A DNA stretch of 64,000 nucleotides from Chitinophaga varians (GCF_012641275.1 NZ_JABAIA010000003.1:124001-188000), one strand, 5' to 3'. Shown: positions 54,353 through 63,046, counted from the first letter of the stretch. Numbers and translations: made by a program. The notes: generated from the letters alone by a model not told the origin.

Positions 54353-56077
54353 TCAGTTTATTTTTACCATTCCTCCTTTGACGCTTGTCATACCGTTGCC
54401 TGCTGCCAGTTCACAGCCACCGCCGCCATCGGCTTTGAAGCCCATGGAAGCTTTTACGTCTGCTGTTTTGCCTTCCACGGTCATGGCGCCGGTAGCTTTG
54501 AAGGAGATGTCTTTGGGGCTTTCGATGCTGATGCCGCTGCTGTTCATGGTTATTTTATTGCCGTGTTCATCTTCCAGCTGGAGGATGTCCGCATCTTCCG
54601 ACAGCGTGAATTTTTTACCGGCGGGCGTATCCAGTTGAAAGCTTTTTTTCTTGTCGTTGAAAATCATTTTCATCTGGCTGCGTGTTACCAGTCCTTTTTC
54701 GTCGTTGTTGTCAGAGGCCTTGAGGGGAGCGGGCAACGCGCTGCTGTTGAGGCCCCCCAGTATGACAGGGTAGTTGGGGTTGCCATCGATGAAGCTGACC
54801 AGCACTTCATCGTTTTTTTCCGGCCGGAAGAAAGAGCCTCTTTGTTTGCCGGCATCAAGGGTGCTGATACGGGCCCACATACCGTCTTCTTTGCTGTTGA
54901 TGAACGGCAGGGTGACTTTGATACGGTCTTCTCCTTCGGGGTCATTTTCCAGTTGTGTGACAATGCCTACCTGCAACGAGGTGATACGGGACGCAGGCGC
55001 CTGCGGATTTACAGGAACGGGTTGCTGAAAACCGATTTGAATATCAGTGGTCCAGTTGCCTTTCACGATCTGGTGACGGACGCCGGAAACGAATGCATTG
55101 CCTTCAAAACGTTTGCCGACACCTTTCAGCGCCACGATATTGCCGGGTTTTATTTTGGGCGTGCCCTGGAAATTGGCGCGACCTGTAATCCTCGACAGGC
55201 GTGCCTGTTGCAGCATACTGTCTGTTGCGGGCTGCAGTTCGGCGCTGTTGATCTTATTGTTGAATTTCAGTTCGGTATCTTTTGTTTTAATGCTGTTAGC
55301 GAGATCTTTGGCGCTGATATTACCACCCAGTGTGCCGGTCGGTTCTTTCGCTTCAACGGGCGTGAGCTGCTGGCTGGCATAATCCCACAGGTAGCTTTTC
55401 AGTCCGGCGGGTTGTGTGCGTGCGTCCATTTCAAGGTCCAGCTCCAGCAGTGAGGAGCCGTATTGCACGGTTTCCACGGGCTGCTGACTTAAGTCCGGCG
55501 CTTTGATGGTGGCTTTGCCGTCGTCTATGGCTATCAGCAGGCCATTGGCGGTGGCCCTTTCCAGGAGAAAGTCCCAGTCTGTCAGGTGGTACTGCACCAG
55601 CCCCGGATGTTTGTAGGTGGTGGCGTCCACTTCTTTCTGCATGCTCCAGGCGGACAGAATATCTTCCATGACTTCCTTGTCTTTCTGGTCTTTGTAGTAT
55701 TTCTCCTGTGGCGTGATAGAGGCGGCAAATACTTTATCCCGGCACTCAACGGTGAAGAGGGATATGTTTTTGCGCACTTTGATGCTGTTCCGTATCACTA
55801 CGCCTTTGAAGATGGTTTCATCCTTGCCACCATAGCCCACTTTGATTTCGATCTCTTTACCGGGAATAAAAAGATCGGTATCGGAAAGGGCAAATGTTTG
55901 TTTGGACGCTTCGCCGTCCTGGTAGATCAGGGTGGCGGCGGGGATGCGGTTCACTTCCTTGTTGACCATCACCGATGCGATCGGGTAGGAGCGTGGCACC
56001 TCCTGACCGCCGGAAAGGACGGTCACGGTGGTCACGGAGGGTGTTCCATTGGTTTGTATGTCGCGGTTATCGGGCAT
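54353..56077 (-). CDS. eCIS spike protein, VgrG-like (Afp8-like)
   Basis: A 574-residue spike. The gp27-like part is in residues 1-370 (SYPIASVMVNKEVNRIPAAT at the start, TDWDFLLERATANGLLIAID in the middle). The OB-fold plus beta-helix part follows: GIVTQLENDPEGEDRIKVTL ... MWARISTLDAG ... PEKNDEVLVSFIDGNPNYPV, then a glycine-rich repeat strand region (HGNKITMNSSGISIES ... MTVEGKTADVKA) ending GGMVKIN. This is the standard VgrG/gp5-gp27 layout. Its start overlaps the LysM gene by 11 nt, indicating translational coupling. The PAAR protein that should cap it is the first gene of the cluster. Confidence 0.93.
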   Translation of the reverse strand: MPDNRDIQTNGTPSVTTVTVLSGGQEVPRSYPIASVMVNKEVNRIPAATLIYQDGEASKQTFALSDTDLFIPGKEIEIKVGYGGKDETIFKGVVIRNSIKVRKNISLFTVECRDKVFAASITPQEKYYKDQKDKEVMEDILSAWSMQKEVDATTYKHPGLVQYHLTDWDFLLERATANGLLIAIDDGKATIKAPDLSQQPVETVQYGSSLLELDLEMDARTQPAGLKSYLWDYASQQLTPVEAKEPTGTLGGNISAKDLANSIKTKDTELKFNNKINSAELQPATDSMLQQARLSRITGRANFQGTPKIKPGNIVALKGVGKRFEGNAFVSGVRHQIVKGNWTTDIQIGFQQPVPVNPQAPASRITSLQVGIVTQLENDPEGEDRIKVTLPFINSKEDGMWARISTLDAGKQRGSFFRPEKNDEVLVSFIDGNPNYPVILGGLNSSALPAPLKASDNNDEKGLVTRSQMKMIFNDKKKSFQLDTPAGKKFTLSEDADILQLEDEHGNKITMNSSGISIESPKDISFKATGAMTVEGKTADVKASMGFKADGGGGCELAAGNGMTSVKGGMVKIN

Positions 56078-56753
56078 CTTCCAGTGGTAAAAAGTTAATA
56101 ACGGTACCTGGTATCAGTTTCCTGAAATTGGTGAGGTTGTTGGCGCGGGCCAGCTGAAAGTAGTAAGACGGATCTTCGTATTGCCGGAAGCTCATGAGCG
56201 ACAGGTGGTCGCCATTGGCCACGGTACGTTGATGCGTCAGATCGGGAGACAGCGGGTCTTCCTTGGCCACCCGTTTTTTGTCATCGATGCTGCTTTTGAA
56301 AGTCACCTTGGCGATGGCCCGAATAGGGCGGCCGTCGGGCTTAAACAGTTTGAAGGTGATGTTCAGCGAGGTGAGCCTGCCGGCAAATGCCATCGGTCCC
56401 CATATTACCCGGAAATGCCGTGGTTCGTGCGCGTCGCCTTCATAGTCTGTCAGCAGTTTTTTGAACTTTTTGATATCGTCCCATATATCGTCCCGTGGCT
56501 GGTCATCGGCGATGCCGGTAGAGTCGAACATCAGTTCGAGGGCCAGTTCGTCCGGCGCGATGGCTTTAAACTTCTGTTGTTTGCCGCTGGTGCCTTGTCC
56601 CTGTCCTTCACTGTATTCTATCTTATAGTTCAACTGGTAGCTTTCGGGGTTGATGAACGCATCAAAGTCGCCCGTTTTGGACGCATCGTCCATTTCAGGC
56701 TTTTTATATGCGATGATCTTTACTTTCTCCAGTTTGCCTTTGTCAACACTCAT
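56067..56753 (-). CDS. eCIS LysM-containing baseplate protein (Afp7-like)
   Basis: A 228-residue protein with the CIS tube-protein family N-terminus (MSVDKGKLEKVKIIAYKKPE, then YQLNYKIEYSEGQ and ELALELMFDSTGI). A C-terminal LysM-like segment (EDPSYYFQLARANNLTNFRK ... IPGTVINFLP, about 186-222) follows. Afp7 is the adaptor between the tube and the spike. It overlaps the VgrG-like gene by 11 nt and lies 23 nt after the DUF5908 gene. Confidence 0.9.
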   Translation of the reverse strand: MSVDKGKLEKVKIIAYKKPEMDDASKTGDFDAFINPESYQLNYKIEYSEGQGQGTSGKQQKFKAIAPDELALELMFDSTGIADDQPRDDIWDDIKKFKKLLTDYEGDAHEPRHFRVIWGPMAFAGRLTSLNITFKLFKPDGRPIRAIAKVTFKSSIDDKKRVAKEDPLSPDLTHQRTVANGDHLSLMSFRQYEDPSYYFQLARANNLTNFRKLIPGTVINFLPLEDAR

Positions 56754-56776
56754 GGGGTGATTGTTTTAATACGGGA

Positions 56777-56974
56777 TTATTTCTCCATTTTGTCGCGCAG
56801 CACGGCCATCACCTGTTCCACGCATTCAGCGATGATCAGGTCTTTATCGGCATCGGCCTTGTCGGGCGGCGGTTGTTGGTTGCCGCCGCCACCGGTGGCA
56901 GCGGTGCTGCCGGGCGGACTTTCGGCGGCGTTGACCACCACCCGGATATGTAATTCCCTTATCTGGATGGGCAT
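56777..56974 (-). CDS. DUF5908 small eCIS protein
   Basis: A 65-residue protein. MPIQIRELHIRVVV matches the conserved opening of DUF5908, a family limited to contractile injection clusters. The middle is Gly/Pro-rich and the C-terminal helix (KDLIIAECVEQVMAVLRDK) is amphipathic. Its role is unknown; the position between the second tube and LysM genes corresponds to Afp6. Spacing is 11 nt and 23 nt to its neighbours. Confidence 0.88.
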   Translation of the reverse strand: MPIQIRELHIRVVVNAAESPPGSTAATGGGGNQQPPPDKADADKDLIIAECVEQVMAVLRDKMEK

Positions 56975-56985
56975 AGCAGTATTTT

Positions 56986-57429
56986 TTAGCTGACGGTAAA
57001 AAACCGGTACCGGAGGTCCAGGCTTTCTATCACAATAGAACTGGTTTCAGCATTGAGTTCGGTGATGGACCATTTTTTAGGCCATGCCTGCGCAACGTTC
57101 CAGGTACGGATAGGCTCATGCTCATGGTTGAGCAGCGTGATTACGATATCGGAAGGTGTGAACTCCCTGTCCTGAAAGGCTTTCATGCACCAGTCGAATA
57201 TTTTCGAATCGGTGAGCAGCATGCCTCTTTTCAGGGTGAGGTCGGGGTACTTGGTCCTCACGGGCAGGGTATGTTCAAACCTGTTTTCGCCGCCTTCTTT
57301 CACGGTCTCTGTTTCATATTCCACCGTGAGGCCGGTGACAGCCTGAAAGCGGGTGTCGTTATCACTTTTGCCGAGACCGGTAAACTCCACTTTGAAGTGG
57401 AATCCTACCGGCGGGTAGTAACCAGCCAT
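56986..57429 (-). CDS. eCIS inner tube protein, second paralogue (Afp5-like)
   Basis: A 147-residue member of the T4 gp19-like tail-tube family: PPVGFHFKVEFTGLG ... RFQAVTGLTVEYETE ... TLKRGMLLTDSKIFDWCM ... IVITLLNHEHEPIRTWNVAQ. It is related to the first tube protein but clearly diverged. In Afp and PVC the two similar tube proteins differ in position: the main one fills the tube and the other (Afp5) forms the ring that starts it at the baseplate. The gene order here, second paralogue nearest the baseplate genes, fits the latter. Confidence 0.9.
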   Translation of the reverse strand: MAGYYPPVGFHFKVEFTGLGKSDNDTRFQAVTGLTVEYETETVKEGGENRFEHTLPVRTKYPDLTLKRGMLLTDSKIFDWCMKAFQDREFTPSDIVITLLNHEHEPIRTWNVAQAWPKKWSITELNAETSSIVIESLDLRYRFFTVS

Positions 57430-57503
57430 AGCAATTTTGGGATTTATTGATTTGGAGATGTATTGATTTCGGGGCTTACTGATTTATTTATTTTGAAATT
57501 TGG

Positions 57504-57935
57504 TTATTTGACCAGGCTGATTCCTTCGTGCGCGATTTCTATTGTTTCCACCGCTACTTCGTTGGCATCGGCTTTCAGGTCGCTGGCCTGTACTTTCACC
57601 GGGAAGGCGTTGAGCACGGACCAGGTGAACACTGGCTGATGCACTTCGTTCAGCAGTTTGATGGTGATAGTGCGCCGTTCTATTTTACCGAGGTTATTGA
57701 CTTCCTTGAACCAGTCGAAGTATTCGGTTTTATTGGGGAAGGTGCCGCGTTTCATGGTGATATTGCTGCTTTTCTGCAGGCCCGGCATTTTTACTTTGTT
57801 ATAGTCTTTGCTTTGTCCCTCGCGGTATTCGATGACATCTACTTGTCTGTCGAGGCCGGTGACTTCTGTGAAGCCGATCGTGGTGTCTCCCCATTTGACT
57901 TCAAAATGGAATTTAGGAATTGGATATTCAGCCAT
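57504..57935 (-). CDS. eCIS inner tube protein, main (Afp1-like)
   Basis: A 143-residue gp19-like tube protein: PKFHFEVKWGDTTIGFTEVTG ... DYNKVKMPGLQKSSNITMKR (read across its strand), IERRTITIKLLNEVHQPVFT and VETIEIAHEGISLVK. It should polymerise into the rigid lumen inside the sheath. It is 32 nt after the sheath gene; the 74-nt gap before the second tube gene is filled with short ATTGATTT-type repeats and contains no gene. Confidence 0.93.
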   Translation of the reverse strand: MAEYPIPKFHFEVKWGDTTIGFTEVTGLDRQVDVIEYREGQSKDYNKVKMPGLQKSSNITMKRGTFPNKTEYFDWFKEVNNLGKIERRTITIKLLNEVHQPVFTWSVLNAFPVKVQASDLKADANEVAVETIEIAHEGISLVK

Positions 57936-57967
57936 TGTGGTAAGGTTTTAATGTGTGAAAAGATGAT

Positions 57968-59899
57968 TTAAGCCTGTGGCAGGATATGGGAGAAACGCAG
58001 GATAATAAATTCTGCGGGCCTTACGGCAGCCATGCCTATTTCGATGATCATGAAGCCGTTGAGGATATCCTGTGCCGTCATCGTTTTGCCGAGGCCGACG
58101 GCCACGTAAAATGCTTTATCGGGCGTAGCGCCTTGCAGTGCGCCCTGGCGCCAGAGGGTGAGCAGGAAATTTTCGATCATCGCCTGTACCCTTACCCAGG
58201 TATTGGCGTCATTAGGTTCGAACACAAACTGCAGTGTCGCTTTTTTTGTGCTTTCTTCCACCATGTTAAAGAAGCGCCTTACGCTCACGTAGCGCCATTC
58301 GTTGTCGTTGCCGGCAAGCGTGCGTGCGCCGTATACGAGGGTGCCTTTGCCGGTAAAGGCGCGGATAGCATTGATGGATTTGCCGGATACCACGTCCACG
58401 TTGAGCTGATTTAGTTCACTGTTGGAGTAGATAATATCCGGTGTACCGAGTATGCTGACATTGGCGGGCGCTTTCCATACACCGCGTGCATTGTCCACCT
58501 GCGCATATACGCCGGCGATGGAGCCGCTGGGCGGCAGTGCCATGCTGGTGTTGTTGATGCCTGCGATGATGCTTTTGAACAGCGGAAACCCGGCGGAGAG
58601 CGCGTCGTTTTTCGCTTTTTCGAGGATGGTGGCCGCATCAAGAATGCCGGCCTGTATGGTGCTTTGGATGGCGTAGAATTCATTTTGCACAAGGGGCACC
58701 ACGCTGAGCATTTTGGCTTTATCGTTAGGGCCGGAGAGCACGCCGTTGGCCGTACCGGCCGCGCCTAACACACCGCCCCAATCGGCCGTAGCGGTGCCGG
58801 CGAAGGTTTGTGTGGTGTAACCTGCGGTAGCCAATGCTTTCAGATCAGCCTGATAGTTGATCAGGTTGGTGTAGCGGTCTTTGAGTGCCAGTACCGTGTT
58901 TTTGAGGTTCACGATCATATCGGCGTTTTTGAGGGTGCCTGGCGCCGGGGTCGTGGTATCGAGGGTATTGACGGTATTGGCGATGTCCAGCAGGTATTTG
59001 AATACGTCCTGGAGGTCAGTGGCAGTGCCGCTGAGGATAAATTTATTGATCTTTTTGTTGAAGAGGCCGTCCAGGCTGTCGGTGCCGAGCAGAGTGGTGA
59101 ATTCAGTACTGATTCTTTTACTGTCGGCCGCGAGGTTGTCGAGGTCGTCGATCACTTTCTGGACGTTGGCATCTGTCGTGAAGTTTTTAAGAGAGGGAAT
59201 GAGCACGCCTGCTTTTTTGATTTTGCCGACCATATCGGCGTACAGGATGTTTTTGTCGAGTGCCACTTGTATCCACGGCGTATAGGCCATCCCGTATTTA
59301 AGGTTGTTGATGCCTATTTTATCGCGGAATTCCGCGCCCTGTGCATCGGTCCTTTTCAGGTCGAACAGGCCTACCCGGTCTTTCAGGTTGTCGCACTGGC
59401 TCAGGGTGGACACCTGCAGGTCATAGAGGGCCGTGCCGGTGAGGGTGGCCGCATCGGGGAAGAGGATGATGGTAGGCTCATCGTATTTAACGAGTGCGTC
59501 TATACCATTTTGAATGTCGCCCTGTACCGGTGCTCCGGCGGTATAGAGGCCAACAGACACGATGTAGCAGTCACCTCCGCCGTTGGCATAGAACAGCCGT
59601 AGTGAATCATAGAGGAACCATTGGTAGTCTACTTTGGCGCTGGAGAACTGGTTGTTGAGGTCCAGCTGCACTTCGGCAACAACGGGTTTGGCTGGTCCGC
59701 CGAAATACAACTGGTAATCAGCGATGGAGCCGATTTTTGTAGGTGTATTATGCAGGTCGCCGGGGCTCAGCATGTCTGCTTTTTCCGTATACCCGATAAA
59801 TGCCGGGATGGCTGTTTCCACCGCTGCAATGGAGGGCGGGAACCTGGGCACTTCGTCTATATAAACGCCGGGTGTTTTGATGGCAGTTAAATTGAGCAT
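57968..59899 (-). CDS. eCIS contractile sheath protein with large inserted domain
   Basis: A 643-residue sheath protein. The start LTAIKTPGVYIDEVPRFPPS (about 4-23), the IPAFIGYTEK strand, VPPSG-type core LPPSGSIAGVYAQVDNARGV (about 455-474) and the C-terminal TWVRVQAMIENFLLTLWRQG ... AVRPAEFIILRFSH are all standard. Between NLKYGMAYTPW (about 199-209) and that core lies an insertion of around 200 residues, mostly helical, absent from compact sheaths. Only one sheath gene is present; PVC and Afp have three. The insertion should lie on the outer surface of the tube-sheath complex. It follows the unknown small gene by 35 nt. Confidence 0.93.
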   Translation of the reverse strand: MLNLTAIKTPGVYIDEVPRFPPSIAAVETAIPAFIGYTEKADMLSPGDLHNTPTKIGSIADYQLYFGGPAKPVVAEVQLDLNNQFSSAKVDYQWFLYDSLRLFYANGGGDCYIVSVGLYTAGAPVQGDIQNGIDALVKYDEPTIILFPDAATLTGTALYDLQVSTLSQCDNLKDRVGLFDLKRTDAQGAEFRDKIGINNLKYGMAYTPWIQVALDKNILYADMVGKIKKAGVLIPSLKNFTTDANVQKVIDDLDNLAADSKRISTEFTTLLGTDSLDGLFNKKINKFILSGTATDLQDVFKYLLDIANTVNTLDTTTPAPGTLKNADMIVNLKNTVLALKDRYTNLINYQADLKALATAGYTTQTFAGTATADWGGVLGAAGTANGVLSGPNDKAKMLSVVPLVQNEFYAIQSTIQAGILDAATILEKAKNDALSAGFPLFKSIIAGINNTSMALPPSGSIAGVYAQVDNARGVWKAPANVSILGTPDIIYSNSELNQLNVDVVSGKSINAIRAFTGKGTLVYGARTLAGNDNEWRYVSVRRFFNMVEESTKKATLQFVFEPNDANTWVRVQAMIENFLLTLWRQGALQGATPDKAFYVAVGLGKTMTAQDILNGFMIIEIGMAAVRPAEFIILRFSHILPQA

Positions 59900-59934
59900 G
59901 TGATGGGGTTTAAAAAGTGATGGTGATAAAAAGT

Positions 59935-60489
59935 TTATTGTTGAAATATCAGGGAGAATTTGCTGTTGGCTGTTCCTTTCTGGTATTTTAGTTTACCGCC
60001 GGTGTCTAGCAGGTCATAGCTGCCGGGCCCGCGGATGATATTGATTTCGATGTAGCCGAAAAGCCTTTCGCTGTCTGTGGGAGCGGCCACGGTGACTGTT
60101 TGCAGAGAAATGTCAGGATAGGTGCTGCCATTGGCTTTGGCCACGGCGTTGCCAAATATATATCTTCCTTCCTGGTTGCCTACAAGAAAGTGGGCGTCCA
60201 GCTTTGTATGGGCCGCTACGGAAGGAATGAACGTAAACCCTATCCTGATGTTGGTATTGCTGAGATCACAAATCGGGTCTTTATCGGCTTTGATGGCCGT
60301 GATCAGCCGCAGGCCGCTGCTGAAAGCCCTGACAGCTAATTTTTTATCGTCCAGCAGCTGCAGCGTGGCCGTGTCGGGATACCACTGTATCCACTCCGTT
60401 ACCGGCAGCGCCGGCTGAGTGGTTGTCACGTACTGGTGTGACAGTGCTATTTCACACACATGCTGATATGCCACGGTTACATTTTCCAT
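59935..60489 (-). CDS. Unknown eCIS protein between cap and sheath genes
   Basis: A 184-residue protein. I do not recognise a family. It has alternating beta strands (IRIGFTFIP, YIEINIIRG, KFSLIFQQ) and a hydrophobic core without transmembrane helices. It is encoded between the DUF4255 protein and the sheath. By position it could be a cap adaptor joining the sheath end to the cap, as AlgoCIS-type particles have an additional cap component; that is a guess from context. The ATG at 60489 was chosen over the TTG at 60498. Confidence 0.6.
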   Translation of the reverse strand: MENVTVAYQHVCEIALSHQYVTTTQPALPVTEWIQWYPDTATLQLLDDKKLAVRAFSSGLRLITAIKADKDPICDLSNTNIRIGFTFIPSVAAHTKLDAHFLVGNQEGRYIFGNAVAKANGSTYPDISLQTVTVAAPTDSERLFGYIEINIIRGPGSYDLLDTGGKLKYQKGTANSKFSLIFQQ

Positions 60490-60498
60490 CAGAGACAA

Positions 60499-61041
60499 TC
60501 ACTTTTTAGGGTCAATAACACTGAATTTTCCGGTGATGGATTCGATCACGCCGTCGCCGGTCACCACATTGGTGTTGTGCAGTTCTATCACGCGCATCAC
60601 ATACATAATACTGGGATATACCTTGCCGCCCAGGATAGCCCACAGATGGTTCATTTCCTCGAACGACGGGGAATACATGTTTAGCACTACGCGATAGTCA
60701 GTACCGTTGTAGTTGGTGGAGAACTGGTTTTGCCCGTGAATGAAACGGATAATTTTTCCGATGTCGGACACGGCATCTTTATAGTTGCTTTTGCGGGAGC
60801 TGAACATGATGTAGGCATTCAGGAACACATAGGGATTGAAATACTCCGTTCTCAGCGTGGCGTTGTTTACCCGGGAGTAAGCCGTGTTTTTAAGTGACGG
60901 CTCCTCTTTCAGGTTCACCAGTGTCAGCAGCACAGACGGTGCTGCATTGCCCGGACTGGCAATGTTGCCCAGGTCGAAGTCCCCGCCTCCGAATTGGGGC
61001 GTCAGACTATCTCTGATGATGGTCAGTATTTCGGTCAGCAT
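60499..61041 (-). CDS. eCIS tail terminator/cap protein (DUF4255, Afp16-like)
   Basis: A 180-residue DUF4255 protein. It opens MLTEILTIIRDSLTPQFGGG; ASPGNAAPSVLLTLVNLKEEP, FNPYVFLNAYIMFSSRKSNY and MYSPSFEEMNHLWAILGGKV are the family core. Afp16/Pvc16 proteins end tube and sheath growth at the distal end and set particle length together with the tape measure. It is the first gene of the main structural run, 9 nt before the unknown protein. Confidence 0.92.
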   Translation of the reverse strand: MLTEILTIIRDSLTPQFGGGDFDLGNIASPGNAAPSVLLTLVNLKEEPSLKNTAYSRVNNATLRTEYFNPYVFLNAYIMFSSRKSNYKDAVSDIGKIIRFIHGQNQFSTNYNGTDYRVVLNMYSPSFEEMNHLWAILGGKVYPSIMYVMRVIELHNTNVVTGDGVIESITGKFSVIDPKK

Positions 61042-61185
61042 ATGTATATTTTAAACTGTATCCTTTTGCTGCAAACAACTATATATAAAACCGTGTCTTC
61101 TGAATAAGGACATCCGATTCCATTCGGGAGACTCGCCTGACGTAAAAAAACAACACAACCAAAATGCCATTCACTGTTGATCGAT

Positions 61186-61440
61186 CATCTGCCGAAGGCA
61201 AAAAATAACGTTGGAAAAAGCAATCCACTCGCGGTTAGTCATCTACCGAAAAAAATAACGTTGGAAAAAAATCTCGCAGAAATTTGTCATCTGCCGAAAA
61301 CAAAAAGCAAACTTCATGGGAAGGCAATCCACTCCCGATCGGCCTCCAGTCTTGTATCAGACAAAAGACCAACGTTAAGAAAAGACAAGTCCATTCCGGT
61401 CCATCATCTGCCGAAGGCAAACGATCAACTTAAAAAATGT
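61186..61440. repeat. Degenerate tandem repeats between the PAAR and DUF4255 genes
   Basis: CATCTGCCGAAGGCA at 61186 recurs as CATCTACCGAA (61240), CATCTGCCGAA (61288) and CATCTGCCGAAGGCA (61405), with a decayed copy near 61350. Spacing is 54, 48 and 117 nt. Between them AAATAACGTTGGAAAAA and CAATCCACTCGCGG-like segments recur. Read in the minus direction the core is TGCCTTCGGCA, a 4-bp hairpin. The stretch fills the 416-nt gap between two eCIS genes. It has no coding look in either strand and is too irregular for CRISPR. Confidence 0.55.
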
Positions 61441-61457
61441 TGTAATAATCTGTGAAA

Positions 61458-61727
61458 TCAGCCAATCAGGACATTCGCGGCACCTGTTGTTACGGCACCT
61501 CCGTGGGCTGTACTATCGCTTATCCGTGCTGCCGGCTTACCTCCAATCAACACCGTGGCAGAGCCGGTAATGATGGCATCAGGTGCTAAAGGACAAACAC
61601 AACTGTCCCCGATTACAGCCGCAGGTTTGCCTCCAATTAATACAGTCGGGCATCCCGGGCCAAGGACAGGGCCACCTCCATGTGAACACACATGCAGATC
61701 ACCGATAGTCGCCGCTGGAAATGACAT
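61458..61727 (-). CDS. PAAR-like spike-tip protein of the eCIS
   Basis: An 89-residue PAAR-type protein made almost entirely of repeated TVLIGGKPAA(V/R)IGDS-type strands with Pro and Gly turns: ATIGDLHVCSHGGGPV, the Cys pair region CVCPLAPDAIITG, and a closing TGAANVLIG. PAAR proteins sharpen the tip of the VgrG-like spike and carry a metal ion held by His and Cys. It is the most upstream gene, 416 nt from the rest, so it may have its own promoter or be controlled through the repeat stretch. ATG 61727 was chosen over upstream TTG codons. Confidence 0.9.
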   Translation of the reverse strand: MSFPAATIGDLHVCSHGGGPVLGPGCPTVLIGGKPAAVIGDSCVCPLAPDAIITGSATVLIGGKPAARISDSTAHGGAVTTGAANVLIG

Positions 61728-61966
61728 AAGCAACAATTAATGACGCTAATTCTGAACTTCCCGTCTTAAACAAATGAAATACTATTCTCAAATCTTCTTC
61801 CTGGCTTATTTGGGGTATCCACTAATCTTTGAGGTTCTGTAACAGCGCTGCCAGGAAAAAAGAGCGTAGTAAAAATCCGACAATTAAGGTAGAAATTAAT
61901 TCCATGACAACCAAATTATTTTTCCGGTGACAGGCACTCTTTCATTCGCCGGAGAATATATGTTAT

Positions 61967-61996
61967 AAAAAAAGCTTCCCGTTTGGGGAAGCTTTT
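61967..61996 (-). terminator. Terminator of the cytochrome/arylsulfotransferase unit
   Basis: AAGCTTCCC (61972-61980) and GGGAAGCTT (61986-61994) form a 9-bp stem around a short loop. On the minus strand the stem is followed by TTTTTTTAT. It ends the transcript of the cytochrome gene. The rest of 61737-62035 has no gene that I can support. Confidence 0.85.
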
Positions 61997-62035
61997 ACAG
62001 GGTAGCATAGTATAGCTGGTGATTAGGATTCCTTG

Positions 62036-63028
62036 TCAGTAAGATGCTTTCATGCCGTGTTGGTCCCAGTAACTGATCACCGGGCGGAACGGACCATATT
62101 TATGTTGCCGTGCGGAGAAAGTATCTGCGAAAGGTCCCTTGTCATAATCAATAGCCTTTTCCGCTACATGCGGATAGTCATAGTTTTTGACATCGGGACG
62201 GGCATGAATGCTGTCATTGTTCACAAACGCCGCGATGTCGAGGGCCTCTTCATCGGTGAGGAACGGTTTGTTCCATGTGGCTTTGTCATAAGGCATATTA
62301 GCTTTCAGCCATTGCGCCTGCTTGATCACACGGTGCATGCTGGAGCCGGGCTGATACCCATCAGGGCCCCATAACGGCGGATAGGTATAGGAAACGCCCG
62401 CCAGCTGGCCTTCTCCGTCTTTGCCATGACAACGCGCGCAATGTTCCTGGTATAACATTTTTCCTTTCTCCGGGTCTGCGGCGGTATCAGGCAGTTTTAC
62501 GGCGAGGTTGTGGCTGCCCTGATGTGGTTTGTCTTTCGGCACAAAACTATTGATCCATCGCAGGTACGCGAGAAACGCCACCATCTCCTTGCTGTCCAGC
62601 GGCAGCGGTTTACCATTATGCGGCCGCGTTACACAATTGTTGATCCGCTCTGCGAGCGTTAGCACCTTGCCTTCGCGGGCACGGTACTGCGGATATTCCT
62701 GATGGGACAACATCAGGTTGAAGGAGAAAGCTTTGGTGCCTCCGTCCTGGTGACAGTTGGTACAGTTCATTTTATTGCCCAGGTAATGGCCGTTTACACC
62801 ATCCGGACCGATATAATAGGCTGTGTTCAGCATCAGCTCACGGCCATAGCGGACCATCTCGCCGTACTTGTCTTTCGGAATGCTGTTGGTGTCAACTTTC
62901 AGCAGCTCCGGCATGCTGGTTGCCGGTGACGGTGCTTTGGCGCTGCTGCCGGTATTACAGGACCAGACCATCACAGCTGCAGCTGCTGCCAGGAAACAAC
63001 CGGTACGGATATATTGTGTTGTCGTCAT
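62036..63028 (-). CDS. Diheme cytochrome c lipoprotein
   Basis: A 330-residue exported protein. The N-terminus ends in a lipobox-like VWSC (Cys at about 24), so it is probably a lipoprotein. Two haem c sites are clear: CTNCH (Cys 89, 92, His 93) and CARCH (Cys 197, 200, His 201). GREL, the GxKMNCTNCHQDGG and LAERINNCVTRPHNGKPLPL segments match the TsdA/SoxA-like branch of diheme cytochromes, in which a Cys or Met near the haem helps thiosulfate or tetrathionate chemistry. The substrate here is unproven. It lies 18 nt after the sulfotransferase-like gene in the same unit. ATG 63028 was chosen over a TTG at 63034. Confidence 0.85.
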   Translation of the reverse strand: MTTTQYIRTGCFLAAAAAVMVWSCNTGSSAKAPSPATSMPELLKVDTNSIPKDKYGEMVRYGRELMLNTAYYIGPDGVNGHYLGNKMNCTNCHQDGGTKAFSFNLMLSHQEYPQYRAREGKVLTLAERINNCVTRPHNGKPLPLDSKEMVAFLAYLRWINSFVPKDKPHQGSHNLAVKLPDTAADPEKGKMLYQEHCARCHGKDGEGQLAGVSYTYPPLWGPDGYQPGSSMHRVIKQAQWLKANMPYDKATWNKPFLTDEEALDIAAFVNNDSIHARPDVKNYDYPHVAEKAIDYDKGPFADTFSARQHKYGPFRPVISYWDQHGMKASY

Positions 63029-63046
63029 AAACAAAAGCTTTATACG

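Noticed and set aside
61186..61440. Possible CRISPR array
   Set aside because: The repeats are short, imperfect and unevenly spaced (48, 54, 117 nt), there are no distinct spacers, and no cas genes are in the window.
61177..61455. A 92-residue frame with repeated HLPK motifs across the eCIS gap
   Set aside because: The HLPK motif is the translation of the DNA repeat; there is no start signal or promoter, and it runs opposite to the operon. Transcription data could reopen this.
37112..61736. Type VI secretion system
   Set aside because: No TssJLM membrane complex, TssBC pair or ClpV is present. DUF4255, DUF5908, LysM, single-gene sheath and DUF4157 proteins are eCIS hallmarks.
37112..61736. 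Contractile-tailed prophage or R-type bacteriocin
   Set aside because: No capsid, portal, terminase, integrase, holin or endolysin gene is present. The AAA+ ATPase, DUF4255 and DUF4157 proteins are not phage genes.
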